In this document: positions 1 through 4,154 of the stretch, one piece after another
Layout of the letters: the number at the start of each line of letters is the position of its first letter
How positions within the stretch are numbered: the stretch's first letter is position 1
Source: Candidatus Dojkabacteria bacterium
Lineage (GTDB): Bacteria > Patescibacteriota > Dojkabacteria > J137
Assembly: GCA_020429495.1 (NCBI GenBank)
Contig: JAGQLJ010000020.1
Span: 1 to 5,647, forward strand
DNA length: 5,647 nt
Direction: 5' to 3'
The notes under the pieces: generated by a model
What the model was told of the DNA's origin: nothing
Seen by the model: the letters and a program-made list of their open reading frames with translations, nothing else
The model's database searches: none
Program-made: the position numbers and the translations under genes

Positions 1-532
1 TTTCTAAATCAAATTTAATATTATTTTCTAAATACTTAGCTTTTGTTTTAGAAACAGCAATAATTTTCTCTGCCTTGCCCACAACAAATTGTGAGAATAT
101 TGATTCAAAAATCTCTCCAATCTTATTAAATAACTTATTCTTAAAATAGTTTGAATTAGTTGTATGCGAAATAAGAATATAAGGTTTGTTTAAAACAAAG
201 CAAATAAAACTAGCTACAACGCTACTTAGCACGTGTCTATCGTGAATTAGAACTGTTGCATCAGGATTGCTTCTTAGTAATTTGATAATTTTATAAATAA
301 ATCTCAATCCAGTTATTGGGTAAGAATTATTAAAAAGATTAATTGTTTTTATACTCTCACCTGCAAAACCTTCTAAATAGTATTTAAAATCAGTTTCACC
401 TGCGTGAATTGCAAATACATTTAAACCAGCTTTTTGTAGAGATTTAGCAATTCCAAATGCCATGTTCTCTAATCCACCTACTCTTGGGTAGAAAAAATGT
501 GAGATTGTGATTATGTCGTATTTATTTTTCAT
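1..532 (-). CDS. GT4-type glycosyltransferase, N-terminal part (cut by window edge)
   Basis: This reading frame encodes 177 residues and runs off the window at position 1, so only the N-terminal domain is visible. It starts with a beta strand and a glycine-rich loop (IITISHFFYPRVGGLENMA, residues 7-25). That is the acceptor-side signature of GT-B glycosyltransferases of the GT4 family, with 'P.VGG.E' followed by helix 'GIAKSLQKAGLNVFAI'. Further Rossmann-like strands are seen at 93-97 (TVLIH) and 118-122 (YILIS), and 'AEKIIAVSKTKAKYL' (154-168) is the typical last segment before the nucleotide-sugar domain. Known members transfer a sugar from an NDP-sugar to a glycan or lipid carrier on the cytoplasmic face of the membrane; the sugar cannot be told from this part. 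The ATG at 530-532 has AGAGGG 8 nt upstream. Together with the flippase at 4251-5471 it suggests a surface-polysaccharide locus. Confidence 0.85.
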   Translation of the reverse strand, partial: MKNKYDIITISHFFYPRVGGLENMAFGIAKSLQKAGLNVFAIHAGETDFKYYLEGFAGESIKTINLFNNSYPITGLRFIYKIIKLLRSNPDATVLIHDRHVLSSVVASFICFVLNKPYILISHTTNSNYFKNKLFNKIGEIFESIFSQFVVGKAEKIIAVSKTKAKYLENNIKFDLE

Positions 533-540
533 ATTTTTTT

Positions 541-546
541 CCCTCT
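541..546 (-). promoter_or_regulatory. Shine-Dalgarno of the glycosyltransferase, lying in repeat copy A
   Basis: On the minus strand this reads AGAGGG, 8 nt before the ATG at 530-532. The same bases are the surviving arm of the terminal hairpin of repeat copy A (compare CCCCTCT at 2145-2151 and 3582-3588). The ribosome-binding site therefore appears to be supplied by the repeat. Confidence 0.5.
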
Positions 547-640
547 TGCCTGCCTGCCTTTGGCAGGTGGGGTGTGTAATTGTTAACAGTGACACCTTCC
601 ATTCCCGACTAAAATTGGGACCACCTTCCTCAAGGAAGGA
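541..640 (-). mobile_element. Short gene-less copy A of the palindromic DUF559-associated element
   Basis: The block order matches copies B (2145-2253) and C (3582-4051). It has a truncated terminal hairpin (ccctct, 541-546, second arm missing), then hairpin 2 (CCTGCC 553-558 with GGCAGG 562-567). Next come the conserved GGGGTGTGT, a 14-nt core with the palindrome TGTTAACA (581-588), ACACCTTCC (592-600), a decayed hairpin 3 (603-620) and hairpin 4 (CCTTCC-TCAA-GGAAGG, 624-639). It is close in sequence to copy B. It fills nearly all of the gap between the stop codon at 643-645 and the glycosyltransferase start at 532. No gene fits inside, so it reads as a MITE-like derivative. The strand given is that of the gene in copy C. 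Confidence 0.75.
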
Positions 641-642
641 TT

Positions 643-888
643 TTAAATATTCTTATCTTCCACACACCTTTCATATGTATCCCAAACAACATCTTTTACA
701 TAAATATCTCGCCCCGCCTCATCTTTAAATCTACTTTCATAGCTTGTTGTTTCAAGACAATCTTGAATTGCATTGTCTTTTCTTATATCTCGCTGAATAT
801 TAAAGTATTTACCCACAATAATGCTTGTTGTAATTACTATTAAACCAACAATTAATGTTCCAAAGAATGATATTGTGAATGTTTTCAT
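643..888 (-). CDS. Small single-pass membrane protein of unknown function
   Basis: The gene encodes 81 residues that I do not recognise as a named family. One transmembrane segment spans about residues 4-26 (TISFFGTLIVGLIVITTSIIVG). A hydrophilic tail of about 55 residues follows, with two cysteines (C44 in 'NAIQDCLETTSY' and C75 in 'DTYERCVEDK') that could form a disulfide if the tail is outside the cell. The ATG at 886-888 lies 5 nt after the stop of the winged-helix gene and has no clear Shine-Dalgarno, so translational coupling is likely. It is the last gene of a three-gene operon (2123 to 643). Its stop codon (643-645) sits 2 nt from the end of repeat copy A. Its reality is supported by the tight operon spacing and the coherent membrane topology. 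Its role is unknown. Confidence 0.7.
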   Translation of the reverse strand: MKTFTISFFGTLIVGLIVITTSIIVGKYFNIQRDIRKDNAIQDCLETTSYESRFKDEAGRDIYVKDVVWDTYERCVEDKNI

Positions 889-893
889 ATGTT

Positions 894-1193
894 TTATTGT
901 TCTTGATTATTAGTTATTTCTTGCATTACTGTTTTTAAATCTTCTCGATTTGTTAACCTAAACTTGCCTCTTTCTGGCTCGTCTATTAATGCTTTTTCTT
1001 TTAAATCTTCTAATAGTCCTCTTCTAACTGTCGGACTATAACCTTGCACAGCTTTCTTTATTTGATAGTTTGATGCACATTTATTTTGTCGCCTGCTAAA
1101 TAAAAATGTCAGAATCTCTTGTTGTGGTTCTGTTAAATCATGAAAATCCACTTCGTCAAAATCTCTTGGCATTTTTTCTTGGCTATTTTCCAT
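894..1193 (-). CDS. Winged-helix DNA-binding protein, putative regulator
   Basis: The gene encodes 99 residues. After an acidic N-terminus (1-20) comes a compact winged-helix pattern. Helix 1 is 'TEPQQEILTFLFSR' (21-34) and helix 2 about 42-50 ('NYQIKKAVQ'). The recognition helix is about 53-67 ('SPTVRRGLLEDLKEK'), and a wing 'ALIDEPERGKFRLT' (68-81) ends it. The spacing and the 'L.EKALI....RGKFRLT' ending resemble MarR/PadR-like and related wHTH domains. I cannot assign a subfamily, and DNA binding is inferred from the fold pattern alone. The protein ends in a polar 'EITNNQEQ' tail. The ATG at 1191-1193 follows the upstream stop by 3 nt, so the gene is co-transcribed and probably coupled to the 308-residue membrane protein. 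It may regulate its own operon, with the region around repeat B as a possible target, but no operator is visible. Confidence 0.7.
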   Translation of the reverse strand: MENSQEKMPRDFDEVDFHDLTEPQQEILTFLFSRRQNKCASNYQIKKAVQGYSPTVRRGLLEDLKEKALIDEPERGKFRLTNREDLKTVMQEITNNQEQ

Positions 1194-1196
1194 AGT

Positions 1197-2123
1197 TTAC
1201 GATTCTAGTTTATTTGGATCTTGCATTAATCTAATTATTTCTTCATCTGTTAGACTTGTACCATTACCTGCTACATGAATATTATCTTCATTTTTTCTTT
1301 TCTCACTATTTTTTCTCTTCTCTTTCTTTTCTTCTTTTCTTTCCTTAGCTTCTTTTGCTCTTCTTTGCTTTCTGTTTTCCAAATTGTCTTTTCTAACCTT
1401 ATTTGTAAAATTAGTAACGTCTGAATCTTTTCCAGAAATATGCCTGTCTGTAATATATGCAGCTAATAATGTCGCAATTGCAAATCCTATAGTTTTCGCA
1501 AGGCCTTCATCTCTATCCTTCTCGCCATTTGCTTCTATTGATTTCATCTCTGCAATTAGTGAGTCTATTCTAAGCCCAAGAAGCTCTGGATTTATATCAA
1601 ACACACCATCTGAATTCAAATCATATTCAAGCCCCAGTTGAGTCCCAAGAACATGTAATTTAAATTGTATTGAGGAGGTTCTTAATTCAGAAAAATCTTC
1701 TAAAATCAAATCAGTATGCTCGCTAATTTCATCAATTAATTCTTTAGCCTCAGATGCTGCAAATATTAATGCATTTTCATTTCCATAATATTTGCTAGAT
1801 GGATCTTGATTATTTAGCTTAGGATTTTCTTTTAAAAGACCTAGTCTATCTTGAAGATCAGACCATTTAGTTATTATTGAGTTAGCATCAAAAAAATTAT
1901 CGATACCAATAGCAAACTGAGCACATAAAAGAACTCCTACTACACTTCTATAAACAAAAGAACGCATTTTATTTTGGGCAAACTCTTCAGATTTATCTAT
2001 TTCACTTGGCGATAAAATTTCTTCAATAGAATCTACTTCATGAATTTCACTAACTTCGTTGTAACCTCCTCCTCCGTATACGCTATCTCCCATATTATTT
2101 TGATAATAAATATTAAACAACAT
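1197..2123 (-). CDS. Two-TM protein with calcium-loop-like motif and lysine-rich tail
   Basis: The gene encodes 308 residues that I do not recognise as a family. There are two hydrophobic segments, about residues 57-76 (VYRSVVGVLLCAQFAIGIDN) and 209-226 (AKTIGFAIATLLAAYITD). The roughly 130 residues between them are predicted mostly helical. Near their end is 'DLNSDGVFDINPE' (168-180), which matches DxNxDGxxD as in dockerin, thrombospondin type 3 and EF-hand loops. Position 12 is Pro rather than Glu, so calcium binding is only possible. A strongly charged stretch (242-280, many K/E/R) looks like an extended helix or coiled coil, and a short acidic helix 'LTDEEIIRLM' (291-300) ends the protein. 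Positive charge after TM2 would place the tail in the cytoplasm and the middle domain outside. The start is uncertain: ATG 2121-2123 or M11 (2091-2093), neither with a Shine-Dalgarno. It is the first gene of the 2123-643 operon. Confidence 0.75.
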   Translation of the reverse strand: MLFNIYYQNNMGDSVYGGGGYNEVSEIHEVDSIEEILSPSEIDKSEEFAQNKMRSFVYRSVVGVLLCAQFAIGIDNFFDANSIITKWSDLQDRLGLLKENPKLNNQDPSSKYYGNENALIFAASEAKELIDEISEHTDLILEDFSELRTSSIQFKLHVLGTQLGLEYDLNSDGVFDINPELLGLRIDSLIAEMKSIEANGEKDRDEGLAKTIGFAIATLLAAYITDRHISGKDSDVTNFTNKVRKDNLENRKQRRAKEAKERKEEKKEKRKNSEKRKNEDNIHVAGNGTSLTDEEIIRLMQDPNKLES

Positions 2124-2144
2124 TGCAATTAAGTGTTTAGAATT

Positions 2145-2253
2145 CCCCTCTAGAGAGGGGTGCCTGCATTTGGCAGGCGGGGTGTGTAATTGTTAACAAC
2201 TGTTACACCTTCCGTTCCCAACTAAAGTCGGGACCACCTTCCTCAAGGAAGGA
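2145..2253 (-). mobile_element. Short gene-less copy B of the palindromic DUF559-associated element
   Basis: This is the most complete short copy. Hairpin 1 is CCCCTCT-AG-AGAGGGG (2145-2160) and hairpin 2 is GCCTGC (2162-2167) with GCAGGC (2173-2178). Conserved GGGGTGTGT ends at 2187. A 17-nt core follows with the palindrome TTGTTAACAA (2190-2199), nested inside GTGTAA (2184-2189) and TTACAC (2203-2208). Then come ACACCTTCC (2205-2213), hairpin 3 (TCCCAACT 2216-2223 with AGTCGGGA 2226-2233, one mismatch) and hairpin 4 (CCTTCC 2237-2242, TCAA, GGAAGG 2247-2252). It has the same orientation as copies A and C. It ends 22 nt before the start of the three-gene operon, so it may be transcribed as part of the leader or may separate it from upstream transcription. 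Confidence 0.8.
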
Positions 2254-2265
2254 ATAATTTATTAA

Positions 2266-2306
2266 CCACATCCCAAAACCACAAGCATTGTGGGCTTAGG
2301 GTGTGG
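2266..2306 (-). ncRNA. Nested hairpin at the end of the structured region; weak terminator candidate
   Basis: The inner stem is CCACAA (2279-2284) with TTGTGG (2288-2293) and a 3-nt loop. An outer stem pairs CCACATCCC (2266-2274) with GGGTGTGG (2299-2306) with one bulged base. On the minus strand the inner stem is followed by only four T before GGG. A Rho-independent terminator for the secreted-protein transcript is therefore possible but weak. Confidence 0.35.
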
Positions 2307-2460
2307 TGCGTTGGTCGGATTTCTCTTTCGAGTTGTCCAGAAATTTTGTTTTTGAGATCTGTAGTCTCTAGTTTAATTAATAAGCCTATCGCATTATTAA
2401 TTTAAACAAACAAAAGTTCTATTCGATAATCCATAAAGGATTTCTCAAATAACCAACGCA
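2307..2460 (-). ncRNA. Long branched foldback, structured RNA candidate
   Basis: A perfect 9-bp outer stem, TGCGTTGGT (2307-2315) with ACCAACGCA (2452-2460), encloses further nested pairing. GAAATTTTGTTT (2340-2351) pairs with AAACAAAAGTTC (2408-2419) with one mismatch. GTTTAATTAATAA (2371-2383) pairs with TTATTAATTTAAAC (2394-2407) with one bulge. A side hairpin AATCC (2428-2432) with GGATT (2438-2442) is also present. On the minus strand 2323-2332 reads CTC-GAAA-GAG, a stem with a GNRA tetraloop, which favours a minus-strand RNA. No open reading frame of note lies here. I do not recognise a known RNA family. It could be a 3' UTR, an independent small RNA or the folded end of a mobile cassette. 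Confidence 0.45.
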
Positions 2461-2487
2461 GTTTTCTGCAAGTGTATGCCAGACAAC

Positions 2488-2565
2488 AATCTTTTTACGA
2501 ACTAATGTTCAACCTAAGACAGGTTAAAGGAAAAGATTCCACAATAATTACTTAATGTTAGTTCG
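2488..2565 (-). ncRNA. H-type pseudoknot candidate overlapping the stop codon of the secreted-protein gene
   Basis: Read on the minus strand, CGAACTAA (complement of 2558-2565) pairs with TTAGTTCG (2498-2505). AATCTTTT (complement of 2531-2538) pairs with AAAAGATT (2488-2495). Both stems are perfect 8-mers and they interleave, which is pseudoknot topology. The loop holds a small hairpin, AACCT (2511-2515) with AGGTT (2521-2525). The TAA stop of the secreted protein (2558-2560) is inside the first stem. Confidence 0.45.
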
Positions 2566-3226
2566 GGTTAGTCGCTAAGACTTCGCCGGTAACACCGTGT
2601 ATAACTTGAGTCCATCCACTGGTCCATGTTCCTGTATTCAGAACTTGGGCAAGCAGTTGATTTACGCCGCCACAGCTATAGGTCCAAGACCATCCCGCGG
2701 TAAATTGCGTAATCTGTCCACCTTCTGGGAACCAATAAACACGTCCATCTCTTTCGCTTCCACCTGGTTCGGCGAGCGTAAAATCAGGCACAGTACTGCC
2801 ACTGCTAACTTGTCCGTCAGCTTCTGCCGAAACTTGCCGAAAAATGCATGTTCCTGCTGTGGGTTGAACCTGTTGTCCTGTCGAGGGAACTGGCGTTGTG
2901 GTTGGTTGCACCATTGGCGTAGCCGTTGACATAATCGATACCGGTCTATAAATGTCATCCATTCTGATCCAAGCTTCCTCGAGACTTTCTTCGAGTAGCA
3001 CCGAGACATAACAGGAATCGTCCTGAGAAAGCACCGCAAACCGAGTGATAACGTCGCCAGAATATGTTGAATGAATTTGAGACGATTCATGTGGGGAACC
3101 TTGAATCGGTATATCTACAACAGCCAGTCTAGAGCGGACTACAGAGCAATTATCGGTCTGTGCAGAAATCGTATTTTCCATCCCCATTAGGGCCGTTAGT
3201 ACGATAAGTACAAAAATCTTGCGCAT
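2558..3226 (-). CDS. Secreted two-domain protein with Thr/Pro linker, GC-rich
   Basis: The gene encodes 222 residues from the ATG at 3224-3226. That start is chosen over one at 3274 because it has AAGGAAG 7 nt upstream and opens directly with a signal peptide (MRKIFVLIVLTALMGMENTISA, cleavage likely after A22). The first domain (about 25-98) holds C27 and C72 and reads 'CSVVRSRLAVVDIPIQGSP...YVSVLLEESLEEAWIRMDDIY'. Its periodic strands and 'W' then 'I' ending resemble a bacterial SH3-like domain, moderately likely. A Thr/Pro/Gln linker spans 101-125. The second domain (126-222) has C127 and C185 and several Trp ('AGWSWTYSCGG', 'TWTSGWTQVI') and looks like a beta-sandwich; I cannot name it. 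The two cysteine pairs suggest one disulfide per domain. No anchor is visible, so it is probably released or periplasmic. Codons are visibly GC-richer (about half) than in all neighbours, suggesting transfer. It sits alone between structured flanks. Confidence 0.8.
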   Translation of the reverse strand: MRKIFVLIVLTALMGMENTISAQTDNCSVVRSRLAVVDIPIQGSPHESSQIHSTYSGDVITRFAVLSQDDSCYVSVLLEESLEEAWIRMDDIYRPVSIMSTATPMVQPTTTPVPSTGQQVQPTAGTCIFRQVSAEADGQVSSGSTVPDFTLAEPGGSERDGRVYWFPEGGQITQFTAGWSWTYSCGGVNQLLAQVLNTGTWTSGWTQVIHGVTGEVLATNPN

Positions 3227-3233
3227 TTTATTG

Positions 3234-3240
3234 CTTCCTT
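3234..3240 (-). promoter_or_regulatory. Shine-Dalgarno deciding the start of the secreted-protein gene
   Basis: The minus strand reads AAGGAAG, 7 nt before the ATG at 3224-3226. This fixes the start there. An upstream in-frame ATG at 3272-3274 lies inside a stem of the leader and has no ribosome-binding site. Confidence 0.7.
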
Positions 3241-3248
3241 TTTTTATT

Positions 3249-3380
3249 GTTGATCGATACCTCAAAAAGCCCATGGTAGTTTCGACAATGTCGAAACGTT
3301 ATAGGTAATACGTAGAACGTAAAACGTATAACGGACAGCTGAAAGCTGTCGCTAATGGGCTCACTGAAGTATCGACCAAC
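3249..3380 (-). ncRNA. Multibranched structured leader of the secreted-protein gene
   Basis: The closing stem is GTTGATCGATAC (3249-3260) with GTATCGACCAAC (3369-3380). Its only mismatch is A-C on the plus strand but a G-U wobble on the minus strand, so a minus-strand RNA pairs throughout. A second stem follows, AGCCCAT (3268-3274) with ATGGGCT (3355-3361). Inside are three branches: GTTTCGAC (3279-3286) with GTCGAAAC (3290-3297); GTTATA (3298-3303) with TATAAC (3327-3332), which contains TACGT (3309-3313) with ACGTA (3317-3321); and GACAGCT (3334-3340) with AGCTGTC (3344-3350). The fold ends 22 nt before the ATG, just outside the Shine-Dalgarno. Options are a cis-regulatory leader, a small RNA or the folded end of a mobile cassette. 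I do not recognise a riboswitch class. Confidence 0.5.
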
Positions 3381-3391
3381 TCAAAAAGGAG

Positions 3392-3409
3392 TTTTGCTAA
3401 ATAGCAAAA
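3392..3409. repeat. Short perfect hairpin
   Basis: TTTTGCTA (3392-3399) and TAGCAAAA (3402-3409) pair around two bases. The stem is AT-rich. It could act as a weak bidirectional terminator because its arms end in A/T runs, but that is not shown. Confidence 0.3.
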
Positions 3410-3467
3410 AAATGAAATGCATAAAATTTTGTAACCTTTTTCCTTTAGATTAGTTGTCTATTTTATC

Positions 3468-3547
3468 CTACGTAGCTCGTTAGAGCGAAGTAAGATTGAT
3501 ACCTTGCAGAATAGATACATAATTCTACTTCGCATAAAGCTACGTAG
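3468..3547. repeat. 80-nt imperfect palindrome, MITE-like
   Basis: The outer arms CTACGTAGCT (3468-3477) and AGCTACGTAG (3538-3547) are perfect. After asymmetric bulges (7 and 4 nt), inner arms GCGAAGTAAGATT (3485-3497) and AATTCTACTTCGC (3521-3533) pair with one mismatch and one wobble around a 23-nt loop. No gene is present. It lies between the leader of the secreted-protein gene and element copy C. It may be a separate small mobile palindrome or part of a folded transcript. The mismatch types do not favour either strand. Confidence 0.5.
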
Positions 3548-3581
3548 AACATATGTCGGTTTAGATAACCGAATATTACTT

Positions 3582-4051
3582 CCCCTCTAGAGAGGGGTAG
3601 ACCATGAAGTAGAATACTTCATGGGACGGGGTGTGTTACTGTTGACTTTCAAGCCAATGCTCAATTGTATAAATCACATCTTCAATTCTATCTTTTACAT
3701 CGACCTCACTAAATCTTAAAAATTTTAACCCTAAAGATTCTAACTTTCTTTGTCTTTTTAAATCATATTCATACTTTTCTTCAGTATGAGATGTTCCATC
3801 AAGCTCAATTATTAAATTAAGCTCAGGACAAAAGAAATCGACAATATACTCATTAATTGGCTTTTGCCTATGAAAATCATATCCAAGCTGTTTATTTTTT
3901 AGCTTTACCCAAAGTTTTGCTTCAGACCAAGTCATATTCTTTCTTAGCTCTTTTGCTTTATCTTTGAGAGATGGATTGTAGTTTAGAATCATGGTTAATA
4001 ATAACACCTTCCGGTTTCAACAAAGTTGAAACCACCTTCCTCAAGGAAGGA
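3582..4051 (-). mobile_element. Full-length copy C: hairpin-bounded element carrying a DUF559 endonuclease gene
   Basis: From low to high coordinate it contains hairpin 1 CCCCTCT-AG-AGAGGGG (3582-3597), identical to copy B. Hairpin 2 is CCATGAAGTA (3602-3611) with TACTTCATGG (3615-3624), whose sequence differs from A and B although the fold is the same. Conserved CGGGGTGTGT (3627-3636) is followed by the endonuclease gene, then ACACCTTCC (4004-4012). Hairpin 3 is GGTTTCAAC (4013-4021) with GTTGAAACC (4025-4033), again new in sequence but perfectly paired. Hairpin 4 is CCTTCC-TCAA-GGAAGG (4035-4050), identical to A and B. The gene occupies almost exactly the space between the two conserved inner blocks: 367 nt here against 14 nt in A and 17 nt in B. 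I infer one mobile-element family in which C is the carrier and A and B are internal-deletion or non-autonomous copies. No transposase is visible. Confidence 0.7.
3636..3992 (-). CDS. DUF559 / Vsr-like endonuclease-fold protein
   Basis: The gene encodes 118 residues from the ATG at 3990-3992 and matches the DUF559 family well. It has 'AKELRKNMTWSEAKLWVKLKNKQLGYDFHRQKPI' (13-46), then 'YIVDFFCPELNLIIELDG' (49-66), H69, R80 and 'LGLKFLRFSEVDV' (87-99). D52, E63 and D65 with F40-x-R42-Q43 and H69 are the conserved positions of this restriction-endonuclease-like (Vsr mismatch-nick) fold. Metal-dependent DNA nicking or cleavage is the family expectation, but the biological role of DUF559 proteins is largely unsettled. 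Length is normal for a stand-alone member. The frame stays open up to a GTG at 4005-4007, but that codon lies inside the conserved repeat with no room for a ribosome-binding site, so ATG is preferred. GGAAGG (4007-4012) lies 14 nt upstream, rather far. The stop codon overlaps the last base of the conserved GGGGTGTGT block. Confidence 0.88.
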   Translation of the reverse strand: MILNYNPSLKDKAKELRKNMTWSEAKLWVKLKNKQLGYDFHRQKPINEYIVDFFCPELNLIIELDGTSHTEEKYEYDLKRQRKLESLGLKFLRFSEVDVKDRIEDVIYTIEHWLESQQ

Positions 4052-4154
4052 ATATTTGGTTATCCAAACACTTATCTATTGCAATATTGTTAAAGAGCCT
4101 AATTTACTAATTTTAAGTACTTAATATACTTAAATAATAGCTTTATCTATATAC

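Larger units (their letters stand above)
3565..4064. repeat. 14-bp inverted repeat immediately flanking element copy C
   Basis: GATAACCgAATATT (3565-3578) and AATATTtGGTTATC (4051-4064) are inverted copies with one mismatch. They lie 3 nt outside hairpin 1 on one side and directly against hairpin 4 on the other. Joining them through a single AATATT would give a 22-nt palindrome, a plausible pre-insertion site with AATATT duplicated. Each arm also lies in a local hairpin (TCGGTT with AACCGA at 3556-3572; TTTGG with CCAAA at 4055-4068). Confidence 0.45.

Noticed and set aside
507..728. Plus-strand open frame of 73 codons
   Set aside because: It overlaps repeat copy A and the ends of two minus-strand genes, and its translation has no family-like pattern.
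1384..1641. Plus-strand open frame of 85 codons
   Set aside because: It is a shadow inside the 308-residue minus-strand gene, whose TM segments and operon spacing are coherent.
2145..2160. Hairpins 1 and 4 of the elements as Rho-independent terminators
   Set aside because: They form strong stems, but no T run follows on the minus strand, where the genes are transcribed.
2266..2565. tmRNA, RNase P RNA or SRP RNA
   Set aside because: None of the conserved landmarks (tRNA-like acceptor with TΨC motif, RNase P core motifs, SRP tetraloop helix) could be found on either strand.
2597..3090. Open frames on plus (2597-2929) and minus (2662-3090) strands inside the secreted-protein gene
   Set aside because: They overlap a frame with a signal peptide, Shine-Dalgarno and paired cysteines. 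The alternatives are by-products of its higher GC content.
3227..3274. Upstream ATG at 3272-3274 extending the secreted protein by 16 residues
   Set aside because: It would bury the signal peptide, lacks a ribosome-binding site and lies within a leader stem.
2307..3380. Integron attC sites or a gene cassette
   Set aside because: The structured ends carry GTT...AAC-like arms, but they do not satisfy RYYYAAC/GTTRRRY in the right orientation, and no integrase is present.
3993..4007. GTG start extending the endonuclease by five residues
   Set aside because: GTG lies inside the conserved ACACCTTCC block with no spacing for a Shine-Dalgarno, and the added residues are not part of the DUF559 domain.
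541..4051. CRISPR array
   Set aside because: The three repeat copies are 1.3-1.6 kb apart, about 100 nt long and separated by genes. There is no regular spacing and no cas gene.
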